Source: a bacterium BMS3Abin03 (GTDB taxonomy: Bacteria > Bacteroidota > Ignavibacteria > Ignavibacteriales > Ignavibacteriaceae). From it: a DNA stretch of 32,793 bases. Positions 24,276 through 32,315 of this stretch are shown one piece after another (the stretch's first letter is position 1; each line of letters starts with the position of its first letter). The position numbers and the translations under genes were made by a program. The DNA is taken from NCBI GenBank assembly GCA_002898075.1, contig BDSV01000117.1, forward strand, positions 1 through 32,793, read 5' to 3'. The notes beneath the pieces were generated by a model. It was not told the origin of the DNA and made no database searches. It was given only the letters and a program-made list of their open reading frames with translations.

Positions 24276-25331
24276 TTATGCTTTAATTGTTTTCGCGAAA
24301 GAAAATTTCTCTTTCATCTTCAAGGATACGTTTACGAGACTAATTAATACAGGAACTTCCACCAATGGACCGATCACAGCAGCAAATGCTTCTCCTGAAT
24401 TTATTCCAAATACAGCTATTGCAACGGCTATGGCTAACTCAAAATTGTTGCTCGCCGCAGTGAATGAAAGTGTTGCTGTCTGCGCATAGTTTGCGCCGAC
24501 TTTCCTGCTCATATAAAATGAAACGAAGAACATTATTACAAAGTAAATCAGCAACGGAATTGCAATGCGAACAACATCTATGGGAAGCTCGACTATAAAT
24601 TCACCTTTTAATGAAAACATAACAAGAATTGTGAAAAGAAGAGCATATAAAGTAACCGGACTAATTTTTGGGATAAATTTTGTTTCATACCATTTTTTAT
24701 TTTTAAGCTTTATTAAGCTGAATCTTGTTATAATACCGGCAGCGAAAGGAATACCTAAATAAACAAGCACGCTTTCTGCAATTTGTCCTATCGTAACATC
24801 GACAACATTTCCTTCCATCCCGAACCACGTCGGAACGATTGTAATAAATACATAAGCATAAACCGAATAAAAAATAACCTGGAATATCGAATTGAAAGCA
24901 ACGAGTCCGGCTGCATATTCCGTATCGCCTTTCGCAAGTTCATTCCATACGATAACCATTGCAATGCAGCGTGCAAGCCCAATCATTATCAGTCCGTACA
25001 TATAAGAAGGGTAATCGTTTAATAAAAGTATTGCGAGAAGAAACATTAATATCGGACCGATGATCCAGTTTTGGATAAGTGAAAGTCCAAGTATCTTCCA
25101 ATCACGGAATACTTTTCCAAGCTCTTCGTACTTTACTTTTGCAAGCGGCGGGTACATCATTAATATTAACCCGATTGCAATAGGAATATTTGTCGTACCC
25201 GATTGAAAATAATTCCAAAAATCTGCTACACTATGAAACAGGTAACCCGAGAAAACTCCGACAAACATTGCAAGAAATATCCAAAGCGTTAAATACCTGT
25301 CCAAAAATTTAAGTCTGACTTTACCGGGCAT
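24276..25331 (-). CDS. acr3: ACR3-family arsenite efflux permease
   Basis: 351-residue arsenite/proton antiporter with ten hydrophobic segments. The conserved Cys122 in [13 protein letters not shown] corresponds to the essential Cys of Acr3. The Glu in [15 protein letters not shown], a key residue of the ninth helix, is also present. A strong Shine-Dalgarno (AAGGAG) precedes the ATG. It is the last gene of the arsenic operon and exports the As(III) made by ArsC. The gap to arsC holds a thioredoxin-fold gene fragment. Confidence 0.95.
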   Translation of the reverse strand: MPGKVRLKFLDRYLTLWIFLAMFVGVFSGYLFHSVADFWNYFQSGTTNIPIAIGLILMMYPPLAKVKYEELGKVFRDWKILGLSLIQNWIIGPILMFLLAILLLNDYPSYMYGLIMIGLARCIAMVIVWNELAKGDTEYAAGLVAFNSIFQVIFYSVYAYVFITIVPTWFGMEGNVVDVTIGQIAESVLVYLGIPFAAGIITRFSLIKLKNKKWYETKFIPKISPVTLYALLFTILVMFSLKGEFIVELPIDVVRIAIPLLIYFVIMFFVSFYMSRKVGANYAQTATLSFTAASNNFELAIAVAIAVFGINSGEAFAAVIGPLVEVPVLISLVNVSLKMKEKFSFAKTIKA

Positions 25332-25355
25332 TGTTTCTCCTTTTTATTTAGAATT

Positions 25356-25475
25356 TTATTTTAACCAATGAATCAGGATTGATTCAGACGGTAGCTTGCC
25401 GCTGTCGAGAACATCGTCGTTAACAATAAATCCGGCAGTTATATTTTTGAGAATTTTGACATTGGGATTTAGCAT
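25356..25475 (-). pseudogene. Possible C-terminal remnant of a small thioredoxin-fold protein
   Basis: A 39-codon frame ends 24 bp before acr3. Its translation ends F-I-V-N-D-D-V-L-D-S-G-K-L-P-S-E, then a short helix H-W-L-K. This resembles the last strand pair and helix of the small thioredoxin-like proteins (Thioredoxin_3 type) or ArsD, whose ends read x-V-I-N-G-K-V-x-S-S-G-x-V-P-S. Both kinds occur in ars operons. The N-terminal half with the expected Cys motif is missing: a stop lies five codons upstream of the ATG and no matching frame was found. It could also be a chance frame. Confidence 0.4.
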
Positions 25476-25563
25476 TTGTTTGATATCTGATCATTTGTGA
25501 CTTGTGACTTTCTGCATAAAAATACACGAATATTATTGATAAGCACCTAAATATAGTATATCT

Positions 25564-25995
25564 CTATCCATCCTGATTTTTTATTTTCCCGCGGTAGAAT
25601 CGAGTAAACTCTACTTTAATTTCATCCCTGATTTTTCTGAAGACTGAAAGAATTTCTTCATCTGTTCCGGCAGCATCCGCAGGGTCTTCAAAACCTATGT
25701 GAAGCTGCTCTTTTACATCGCCCAGAAAAACCGGACAGGTTTCTTTAGCGTTATCACAAACTGTAATTACGTAATCGAATGAATCTTTGATAAATTCATT
25801 TACATCCTGCGGCTTCCCTCCGCTTATATCTATTCCCAATTCATTCATTACTTTTATAGCATTCGGGTTTACCATGCTTTCCGGTTTAACACCGGCAGAA
25901 TAAACTTCGAGTTCGCTATCGAATGATTTTAAAAACCCTTCTGCCATCTGGCTGCGGCAGGTATTACCGGTACAGAGTATTAATATTTTAGTCAT
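25564..25995 (-). CDS. arsC: Thioredoxin-coupled arsenate reductase (low-molecular-weight phosphatase fold)
   Basis: 143-residue enzyme that reduces arsenate to arsenite. The P-loop C8-T-G-N-T-C13-R-S is the C-x5-R phosphatase signature. Cys80 and Cys87 in V-C-D-N-A-K-E-T-C-P form the redox pair used with thioredoxin, as in Staphylococcus ArsC. G-F-E-D-P-A-D-A-A-G carries the general-acid Asp region. A Shine-Dalgarno (GAGGAAT) precedes the ATG. The gene lies 180 bp after arsM in the operon, and its product feeds both Acr3 (export) and ArsM (methylation). Confidence 0.95.
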   Translation of the reverse strand: MTKILILCTGNTCRSQMAEGFLKSFDSELEVYSAGVKPESMVNPNAIKVMNELGIDISGGKPQDVNEFIKDSFDYVITVCDNAKETCPVFLGDVKEQLHIGFEDPADAAGTDEEILSVFRKIRDEIKVEFTRFYRGKIKNQDG

Positions 25996-26175
25996 GATTA
26001 ATTCCTCGAACTAATTTTTCCAATTTCAAAAAATATTCAACTGAATCTTTTTGATTTTCATCTGTTTATAATTTCTCTTTTTGGTCAGATGGAACTCGCA
26101 TTATAATCATTTTCATATGTGTAAGTGGTTTTTCATGCTCGTTTCATAAGAAGATATTTTTTACTGGTTTATGTT

Positions 26176-26988
26176 TTAATTTTTTTTGTAACCGACAACC
26201 GTAATGCTGTAAATTCCTTCTACATTTTCTTTATATGATTTTATTCCATTCCCGGTTAAATATTCAGATAAAATATCATCCGGCAATTCAATTACTTTGC
26301 TTTTCTTTATTTCCACTTTTTCAAACCCGGTTTCTGTAATTATATTCGAATACTCTTCCTGATCGATTGCACCGGAAACACAACCGGCATAAAGCTCGGC
26401 AGATTTTTTAAGCTCGTTACTCATCTCGCCTTTAATTACAATATCCGATACACAAAAATGACCGCCCGGTTTTAATATTCTGTAGATTTCACTGAACGCT
26501 TTCTTTTTACCCGGTACAAGATTTAAGACACAGTTACTTATTACAACATCAACCGAATTATTTTCAATCGGCATAGTTTCAATCTCGCCAAACTTGAACT
26601 CAACATTCGTATAACCCAATTTGGCATTGTTACTATTTGCTTTTTCAATCATCTCACCGGTAAAATCCAACCCGATTACCTTACCTTCCTCACCGACAAG
26701 TTGCCTTGCGATAAATACATCGTTGCCGGCACCGCTGCCAAGATCGACAATTGTATCTCCCTTTTTAATTCCGGCGTATTCAGTAGGTAAACCACAGCCG
26801 AGTCCTAAATCCGCTTCTGCAACGTAGCCATCGAGCTTAGAATAATCGTCGCTGAAAACCGAGTAATCCGTAATGTCTTCCGAGCCGCAGCATGATACCG
26901 GTTCGCGGCTGGATTTATCGTCCGCCGCTTTAGCAATCGAGCCGTACTTTTCTTTTACAACATTTTTTATTTTTTCCGGGTTGTTCAT
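26176..26988 (-). CDS. arsM: Arsenite S-adenosylmethionine methyltransferase
   Basis: 270-residue class I methyltransferase that methylates As(III), giving volatile or exported methylarsenicals. The SAM motif is V-D-L-G-S-G-A-G-N-D (about residues 81-90). The three conserved arsenic-binding cysteines are present: Cys65 in L-G-C-G-L-P, Cys153 in I-S-N-C-V-L-N-L and Cys203 in A-G-C-V-S-G-A. An extra N-terminal pair, Cys33-Cys34, may also bind metalloid. The start has AGGAG at good spacing and lies 17 bp after the arsR stop, so translation is closely linked to the regulator. Confidence 0.95.
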   Translation of the reverse strand: MNNPEKIKNVVKEKYGSIAKAADDKSSREPVSCCGSEDITDYSVFSDDYSKLDGYVAEADLGLGCGLPTEYAGIKKGDTIVDLGSGAGNDVFIARQLVGEEGKVIGLDFTGEMIEKANSNNAKLGYTNVEFKFGEIETMPIENNSVDVVISNCVLNLVPGKKKAFSEIYRILKPGGHFCVSDIVIKGEMSNELKKSAELYAGCVSGAIDQEEYSNIITETGFEKVEIKKSKVIELPDDILSEYLTGNGIKSYKENVEGIYSITVVGYKKN

Positions 26989-27005
26989 AACTTACTCCTT
27001 TCAGG

Positions 27006-27323
27006 TTAACATTCACAAACTTTTTTAAATAATTTATCTAATTCTCTTTTCGCTTTCTGAAGGTTCTTATTATTAACGCAGTAACAAACTTTCGGTCCTT
27101 CAATTTCACCGGTAATCAATCCGACTCTTTTCAATTCTTTCAAATGCTGCGAAACTGTTGATTGTGAAAGCGGTAAAAGTTCAACAATATCACCGCACAT
27201 GCATATATTCATATCGGTAAGGATTTTTAATATCCTTATCCTTGCGGGATGGGATAATGCTTTTGCAATATCAGCCAGCCATGCCTCTTCTTTCGTAAAT
27301 TCTTCTGTTTTCGATACAGCCAT
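27006..27323 (-). CDS. arsR: ArsR/SmtB-family metalloregulator
   Basis: 105-residue winged-helix repressor, first gene of the arsenic operon. [11 protein letters not shown] is the family entry motif. The metal site in helix alpha-3 is Cys41-x-Cys43 (I-C-M-C-G-D-I). The recognition helix reads [13 protein letters not shown], and a C-terminal C-E-C could add ligands. The start is placed at ATG 27323. A longer frame reaches 27407, but it would run through the promoter and the 23-bp operator-like inverted repeat and touch a repeat element. Confidence 0.93.
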   Translation of the reverse strand: MAVSKTEEFTKEEAWLADIAKALSHPARIRILKILTDMNICMCGDIVELLPLSQSTVSQHLKELKRVGLITGEIEGPKVCYCVNNKNLQKAKRELDKLFKKVCEC

Positions 27324-27336
27324 AATAATTTTCCCA

Positions 27337-27377
27337 ATCGTATATCGTAAATATACGATAGATAATTTTAAAGTCAA
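27337..27377 (-). promoter_or_regulatory. ars operon promoter with overlapping ArsR operator
   Basis: On the minus strand a -35 TTGACT (27372-27377) and a -10 TATATT (27350-27355) are 16 bp apart. A perfect 9+9 bp inverted repeat, ATCGTATAT-N5-ATATACGAT (27337-27359), covers the -10 and ends 13 bp before the arsR ATG. Binding of ArsR there would block RNA polymerase, giving autoregulation. Confidence 0.75.
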
Positions 27378-27424
27378 ATGAGTTTTAGCTATTAAACAGG
27401 CAATCATTTACTGTGTATTTAATT

Positions 27425-27513
27425 ATTTGGTTTTCGGATTTTAATTATTTAATGAACTCACCCTAATCTCTCTTAAAAAGAGAGAAGAACCTGGAAAAAT
27501 CCGAAAACCAAAT
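27425..27513. repeat. Palindromic repeat, family 1, copy C
   Basis: 89-bp element with perfect 18-bp inverted arms ATTTGGTTTTCGGATTTT (27425-27442 and 27496-27513) and an inner dyad CTCTCTT-AA-AAAGAGAG. Similarity to copy B extends to ATTTACTGTG at 27406 and TTTATTACCGG near 27547. It separates the divergent ars operon and the PAP2 gene. Confidence 0.85.
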
Positions 27514-27587
27514 TAAAAATAAACTGAATGCCCCTTCTTTATTACCGGAGCAATATTCCCCATAATGATAATACTGATTTTTGATAT

Positions 27588-28490
27588 TTGATTTACAAGG
27601 AATATCTTGAACATAAAATTTTTGATAATTTGAAAAATGAAACCCTAAATAGAACTCTTATCTTCGTTGCAATTATCTGGGCTTTATTAGCGGGATACTT
27701 TGCCTTCAGCGATTTACAAATTTCTATATTAATTGCAAATCAAAATTCTGTATGGGCAAAGTTCATTCAAAACTTTGGTGAAGTTCCGGGACTGGTTGTT
27801 TTACTTTTCGGTACTCATATTTATATGTCGTCTTTGCAATTCAATTCCATATTAAAAAAATTTGCTGCATTGCCGTTTCTATTCCTTGCGTCGGTTTATC
27901 TTCTTCGTCATTTAACAATTGTAATTTCTCACGGTCTGACAGGTGATTATCAATTCGCCACACAATACAAAATCTATATTATCATAGCTTCTTTTATTTT
28001 AAATGCATTGGTTTTTTATCTTCTAAACCGGGGGGAAAACAAATTGCCGGATAACATAAATTTGTTCGGCAAAGTAACTGTCTTTCTCGGAATATTCGGC
28101 TACCTCTTGTATGTACAGCCGCTTAAATTAATTTGGGGAAGAGTAAGATTCAGAGATTTAGATCCTTCGTATTTCAGTTTTACACCGTGGTACATACCAA
28201 ACGGACCAAACGGCAGCGAATCATTTCCATCAGGTCATGCTGCAATGGCGTGGATAATTTTGCCATTATTACTTTTAGCCATTAATAAAAACAGGAGAGT
28301 CAAATCGTTCCTCTTAACATTAATTATTTTTTGGGGTCTGGCGGTTTCTACAGGTCGTGTTGTAATCGGTGCTCACTATGCTTCGGATGTTCTTTTCAGC
28401 GGAATGTGGATAATTGTTTGCTTTATGATCCTGTTAAAGAAATTTATTGTGAAGCAACCGGTATTACAGGGACAAGATAATCCGTTGTAA
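27588..28490 (+). CDS. PAP2-superfamily membrane phosphatase
   Basis: About 300-residue membrane enzyme of the PAP2 superfamily, likely acting on a lipid phosphate or pyrophosphate at the outer face. The three catalytic motifs are present: K-x5-G-R-x-R (K-L-I-W-G-R-V-R), P-S-G-H in S-F-P-S-G-H-A-A-M, and G-R-V-V-I-G-A-H-Y-A-S-D. Six hydrophobic segments are visible. The start is uncertain: a stop lies at 27582, TTG 27588 is the first possible codon, TTG 27630 is an alternative and no ATG occurs early. The 3' end overlaps the convergent epimerase gene by 47 bp. Repeat copy C lies just upstream. Confidence 0.85.
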   Translation: MIYKEYLEHKIFDNLKNETLNRTLIFVAIIWALLAGYFAFSDLQISILIANQNSVWAKFIQNFGEVPGLVVLLFGTHIYMSSLQFNSILKKFAALPFLFLASVYLLRHLTIVISHGLTGDYQFATQYKIYIIIASFILNALVFYLLNRGENKLPDNINLFGKVTVFLGIFGYLLYVQPLKLIWGRVRFRDLDPSYFSFTPWYIPNGPNGSESFPSGHAAMAWIILPLLLLAINKNRRVKSFLLTLIIFWGLAVSTGRVVIGAHYASDVLFSGMWIIVCFMILLKKFIVKQPVLQGQDNPL

Positions 28491-29181
28491 ACGGCGAAAC
28501 ATAATCTATAGAACACTTCTCAAAAACGGTTTTCGGAATTCCGATATCGGCAAGAATTATCTTACCACACTTTTCAGGATAAAGCCCTGTTTTAGGCAAA
28601 GCCAATGTTAGCGTAACTTCCGGTTTAACGAATTCTCCGGGATTATCACCGCTTGTTGCCGGTACACCCGTGGGAATATCCAGCGAGAGCACCGGAGGAT
28701 TTTTATTGTTAATAAAATTAATCATCTCCAAAATTTTACCCCCTGGAGCAGAGTTAAGCGAGTAACCTATTAATGCATCTATCACTAAATCCGGAGCGAT
28801 ATTATGAACTTCTGCAAAAGAAATTTCTTTGCCTTCAGCCGACCTATAGATATACAACTGATATGCCGGCACTTCCTGTAAATTATCTTCATTACTTAAA
28901 ATTAGAACAGGTTCATACCCATGATTAAGAAGATGCCTCGCAGCACAAATTCCGCCGCCGCCGTTTCCACCGGTTCCTGCAAAAATTAAAATTTTCCTGC
29001 CAGATGATCTTTTACTAACTAAATCTATAGCAGATAAAGCAAGATTTCTACCCGCATTTTCCATCATCTGAAAAAGATTCGGACCGGTTTCCTCAACCGC
29101 TATTCTATCAATTTCTATCATTTGTTCTTTGGTTACAGCAGGAATGATCAGACCGTCTTCTGTTTTAAACTCTTTTATCAT
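28444..29181 (-). CDS. nnrE: NAD(P)H-hydrate epimerase (YjeF N-terminal domain)
   Basis: 245-residue single-domain epimerase that interconverts R and S forms of hydrated NAD(P)H so that the dehydratase can repair them. The Rossmann-like core shows A-G-T-G-G-N-G-G-G-G-I-C-A-A-R-H-L (nucleotide and phosphate binding) and V-I-D-A-L-I-G-Y (catalytic Asp). L-D-I-P-T-G-V follows, and N-A-G-R-N-L-A lies near the N-terminus. Bacterial forms are often fused to the ADP-dependent dehydratase; here no dehydratase domain follows, so that partner must lie elsewhere. Its 3' end overlaps the PAP2 gene by 47 bp on the opposite strand. Confidence 0.92.
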   Translation of the reverse strand: MIKEFKTEDGLIIPAVTKEQMIEIDRIAVEETGPNLFQMMENAGRNLALSAIDLVSKRSSGRKILIFAGTGGNGGGGICAARHLLNHGYEPVLILSNEDNLQEVPAYQLYIYRSAEGKEISFAEVHNIAPDLVIDALIGYSLNSAPGGKILEMINFINNKNPPVLSLDIPTGVPATSGDNPGEFVKPEVTLTLALPKTGLYPEKCGKIILADIGIPKTVFEKCSIDYVSPFTTDYLVPVIPVASQ

Positions 29182-29267
29182 CTTCTTTAAATATTTATTT
29201 TATTCTTTAATTAAGAATTACTAAACTATATTTTTACAGAAGTGCATCAGAATAATTTAGAGCAACA

Positions 29268-29477
29268 ATGCAAAAGTATATAATTATAACCGGAATATTT
29301 TTAATTGCAACCGGATTACTCTGGCCCGTTATTATTAAGCTGCCTTTCGGAAAGCTGCCCGGCGATATAATAATAGACAGACCAAATATGAAAATTTACA
29401 TTCCTATTACTACAATGCTGCTCATTAGTGTACTGGCATCTATTGTACTATGGATAATAAGAAAAATAAGCGGCTGA
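29268..29477 (+). CDS. DUF2905-family small membrane protein
   Basis: 69-residue protein with two transmembrane helices (about residues 4-20 and 46-64). The loop between them reads G-K-L-P-G-D-I-I-I-D-R and Y-I-P-I-T-T, the signature of DUF2905. Function is unknown for the family. It is divergent from nnrE (86-bp gap) and convergent with the transsulfuration-type enzyme gene (48-bp gap). No strong Shine-Dalgarno is visible. Confidence 0.85.
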   Translation: MQKYIIITGIFLIATGLLWPVIIKLPFGKLPGDIIIDRPNMKIYIPITTMLLISVLASIVLWIIRKISG

Positions 29478-29525
29478 CGATACAGCACTTTTTACAGACA
29501 AAAAATCTATCCCGATAATTTATTG

Positions 29526-30731
29526 TTATTTACACAAGCCAACATCTGTTAAACATTTTTTCATTCTCCCGAAAGTTTCTTCAATATTATTATCCAGCCC
29601 GATAGAAATCCTGACCAGCCCTTCACTCAATCCCATTGCTTTTTGTTCTTCTTTTGGAATTTCAGATGAAGTGCTGTGCCCGGGTGAACTAAACAATGTT
29701 TTAAAATAACCGAGACTCACAGCTAAGTACCCGACTTTCTCATCCTGCATTTTCTTCATTAGCGAATCCGCCTTTTCAACAGTACCGGCATCAACCGCCA
29801 GCATTCCGCCGTATCCGAAACCGTTATTCATAATTTTATTCATTAGTTCATAACCGTTGTGAGAAGGTAATCCCGGGTAGAAAACTTTGCAGCCGGCTTT
29901 TTCCATATTTTCTGCAATATACATCGCATTATAACTATGTTTTTTAATCCTAATGTGTAATGTGTGCATATTCTTTAAAATGCTCGCCGCACGAAAGCTG
30001 TCGAGCACGGGTCCAAGCAGCATTGAAGCGCCTGTATTTATATCGGTTAATTGGGAGATAAACTCTTGAGTGCTGCACACACAGCCAGCCACGCAGTCGC
30101 TTGTGCCGTTGATAAATTTAGTTATGCTATGAATAACTATATCCGCTCCATTATGAACCGGCGTTATACTTATCGGGCTGAAAGTATTATCAACCATTAA
30201 TTTCAAATTGTATTCTTTGGCTACCTGGCTAAGCGCCGGTATATTTGCCACCTCAAGCAGCGGATTGCTGACAGCTTCGCAGTAGATGATCTTTGTTTTA
30301 TCGGTAATATGTTTTCTAACTTCATCTGTATTTTTGATGTCGACAAATTTTGTCCGGATACCAAGCTTGGGAAGGAAATTTTTCAACAACGCATACGTTC
30401 CGCCATAAATTGTTCTGCCCGAAATTATTTCATCACCCGCAGAACATATTTGAAGTATAGATGCGGAGATGGCAGCCATTCCCGAAGAAGCTACAATAGC
30501 CGCTTCACTGTCTTCCAACAGGGCTAACGCTTCCGCCAGATGTTTGTTTGTAGGATTCCAGTGGCGGGAATATAAAAAACATCCTTCAATTTCATGATCG
30601 AACAGTTCTTTCATTTTTTCCGGGCTTAAAAATGTGTACGTGGATGAATCGGTTATCGAAGGATTTACTCCGCCGTATTCGCCAAATACCGAATAGTCCT
30701 GTATTTCTTTACTTGGGTCAAAGTGATGCAT
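29526..30731 (-). CDS. Cys/Met metabolism PLP-dependent enzyme (cystathionine gamma-synthase/lyase or methionine gamma-lyase family)
   Basis: 401-residue fold-type I PLP enzyme of sulfur amino-acid metabolism. The PLP Lys is Lys205 in H-S-I-T-K-F-I-N-G. Other family marks are S-S-G-M-A-A-I, Y-S-R-H-W-N-P-T and V-D-N-T-F-S-P. The active-site Tyr is in Y-G-G-T-Y. Methionine gamma-lyases have Cys two residues after this Tyr, whereas Gly is found here as in cystathionine gamma-synthases and lyases, so a transsulfuration role is preferred but not certain. The start is ATG 30731, supported by GGAG 7 nt upstream; a longer frame to 30827 adds 32 residues without such a signal. Divergent from rpiA. 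Confidence 0.88.
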   Translation of the reverse strand: MHHFDPSKEIQDYSVFGEYGGVNPSITDSSTYTFLSPEKMKELFDHEIEGCFLYSRHWNPTNKHLAEALALLEDSEAAIVASSGMAAISASILQICSAGDEIISGRTIYGGTYALLKNFLPKLGIRTKFVDIKNTDEVRKHITDKTKIIYCEAVSNPLLEVANIPALSQVAKEYNLKLMVDNTFSPISITPVHNGADIVIHSITKFINGTSDCVAGCVCSTQEFISQLTDINTGASMLLGPVLDSFRAASILKNMHTLHIRIKKHSYNAMYIAENMEKAGCKVFYPGLPSHNGYELMNKIMNNGFGYGGMLAVDAGTVEKADSLMKKMQDEKVGYLAVSLGYFKTLFSSPGHSTSSEIPKEEQKAMGLSEGLVRISIGLDNNIEETFGRMKKCLTDVGLCK

Positions 30732-30873
30732 GATATACTCCCTACTTTGTTTATTTGTCTTTTTAATTACGATATTTGTATTTGTAGAACAACGAGATTT
30801 AGCAGTAATAAAATATCTCCGCAACAAATATAATTATGAATCTATTAAAAGCATTTAAAGAAGGAGACGGGTT

Positions 30874-31569
30874 TTGAGCAAAGATGTCGAAAAGAAAATC
30901 GCAGCAGAAAAGTCGGTTGAATACATCGAAAACGGAATGATAATAGGGATAGGTACCGGCTCGACAGTTAAGTATATGATTGAGTCATTGGCAGAGAAAG
31001 TAAATAAAGGACTGAATGTAACGGCGGTAACTACATCAAAAGTTAGTGAAGATTTTGCGAAATCTCTCGGGATAAATGTCGTGGATATCGATCAGGTAAA
31101 AGAAATTGATTTAACAATTGACGGGGCAGACGAGTTCGATAAAGATTTGAACGGGATAAAAGGCGGCGGAGGCGCATTGCTTTACGAAAAAATCGTAGCT
31201 GCGGCATCACGTAAAAATATTTGGATTACTGACTCGGCTAAGTTTGTAAAGAAGCTTGGTAGTTTTCCGCTACCGGTAGAAGTTGTTCCCTTCGGTGCAG
31301 AAAAAGTCTTTTATAAATTTCAATGTCTCGGATACAGCCCAAACTTTCGGATGGTGAACGATTCATATTTTATAACAGACGGCGGGCATTTTATTATAGA
31401 CTTACATCTAAAAGAAATTGAGAATCCGTACGAACTGAACAAACAATTGAATCTTCTTCCGGGAGTTATTGAGACAGGTCTTTTTCTGGATATTGCCGAC
31501 TTGGTAATTATTGGAAGAGATGATTCCCGGGAAATAATCGAAAGAGATAAAAAAAAGACTAATCTGTAA
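30874..31569 (+). CDS. rpiA: Ribose-5-phosphate isomerase A
   Basis: 231-residue cytoplasmic enzyme of the pentose phosphate pathway that interconverts ribose-5-phosphate and ribulose-5-phosphate. The phosphate loop G-I-G-T-G-S-T-V, the catalytic D-G-A-D-E-F-D and K-G-G-G-G-A-L-L-Y-E-K are intact. The start is a TTG at 30874, seven nt after a strong AAGGAG (30861-30866); the nearby ATG at 30884 is out of frame. The length is normal. Its stop codon lies inside a terminator hairpin shared with a small convergent gene. Confidence 0.95.
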   Translation: MSKDVEKKIAAEKSVEYIENGMIIGIGTGSTVKYMIESLAEKVNKGLNVTAVTTSKVSEDFAKSLGINVVDIDQVKEIDLTIDGADEFDKDLNGIKGGGGALLYEKIVAAASRKNIWITDSAKFVKKLGSFPLPVEVVPFGAEKVFYKFQCLGYSPNFRMVNDSYFITDGGHFIIDLHLKEIENPYELNKQLNLLPGVIETGLFLDIADLVIIGRDDSREIIERDKKKTNL

Positions 31570-31584
31570 TAGATCAGTCTTTTT
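31555..31584. terminator. Bidirectional terminator between rpiA and a small convergent gene
   Basis: Stem AAGACT-A-ATCT / AGAT-C-AGTCTT (ten pairs, one mismatch) with a 5-nt loop, followed by T's on the plus strand and preceded by a run of A (T's on the minus strand). The rpiA stop (31567-31569) lies in the loop. The layout suits termination from both sides. Confidence 0.75.
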
Positions 31585-31605
31585 ATGCTTTCAATAATAT
31601 TGAAA

Positions 31606-31719
31606 TTATTTTCCTGCGCCTAATTTTTTCAATTCCCTCGATACTTTTCTGGAATTGTTATATGCTAGGAAACCTAATAGGGCTATGAAGCCGATAACGA
31701 AGAATTCAGTAATTCCCAT
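31606..31719 (-). CDS. 37-residue single-helix membrane protein
   Basis: Short frame encoding 37 residues that I do not recognise. Residues 1-20 form one hydrophobic helix (G-I-T-E-F-F-V-I-G-F-I-A-L-L-G-F-L-A-Y). Residues 21-37 are basic and polar (N-S-R-K-V-S-R-E-L-K-K-L-G-A-G-K), predicting an N-out, C-in anchor with a positively charged amphipathic tail. GGAG lies 11 nt before the ATG, slightly far. It converges on rpiA, and the hairpin at 31555-31584 has a T tract in its direction 22 bp after the stop. Sequence character and the terminator support a real gene; conservation is untested. Confidence 0.6.
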   Translation of the reverse strand: MGITEFFVIGFIALLGFLAYNNSRKVSRELKKLGAGK

Positions 31720-32315
31720 AGTAGATTAGTCTCCATTTAATTATTTTACATTTGTTGGAAGGTTTTTCAACTTTAATGCCACCATTAATGTCATATTATA
31801 TTTCAAATACCGGAATATAAGTGATAATATTTTTTACACTGTGCACTTAAAGGTAATTATTACCTGATTATGTGAACTGAAATTGTAAAAAATTCATCTT
31901 TTCTGATTGTTAGTTTAAACTGATAATTTTTCTAATTTGCTATGCTTATTAATCAGCACTATCAAATAGTAAATAATTTTTTAAATAAATGAAACCTGAA
32001 CTAAAAAGGTATGTTTAACAAAATTTTACTTTGTTATTATTCAAAAGCCGACTTGATTTCAACCTGATTAACTTTTTTAGATTCGGATCATAAATATACA
32101 ATTTTTTTTTAAATATTGCAGAATTGTATTTAATACTATACAAAACTGTAGTAACTCATAATAAAATTAATAAATAACTTTAATTTTTCTTTTGGAATAA
32201 ATAGATTAAATGCTGAATTTCATGAATAAATACCATGGAATTAAATATTGTTAACTTAATCATCTATTTTTTATTTTTAGATGATAAATTTCTTTAAACT
32301 CAAAGAGGTGGGTAA
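31720..32315 (+). other. Long AT-rich intergenic region ahead of the secreted protein gene
   Basis: About 600 bp without a convincing gene. It holds a dyad at 32119-32148 (CAG-AA-TTGTAT ... ATACAA-AA-CTG) and a perfect 8-bp hairpin ATCATCTA/TAGATGAT (32259-32266/32278-32285). The hairpin has a T-rich loop and lies about 20 bp before the ribosome binding site. The stretch 32037-32066 resembles 7150-7180. A promoter for the downstream gene must lie here, but none is clear. Confidence 0.5.

Noticed and set aside
27324-27407. Longer N-terminus for ArsR
   Set aside because: It would encode the operator and promoter as protein and reach into repeat copy C; the family normally starts near 27323.
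30732-30827. 32-residue N-terminal extension of the PLP enzyme
   Set aside because: The ATG at 30731 has GGAG at good spacing and starts at the normal family position; the extension looks random.
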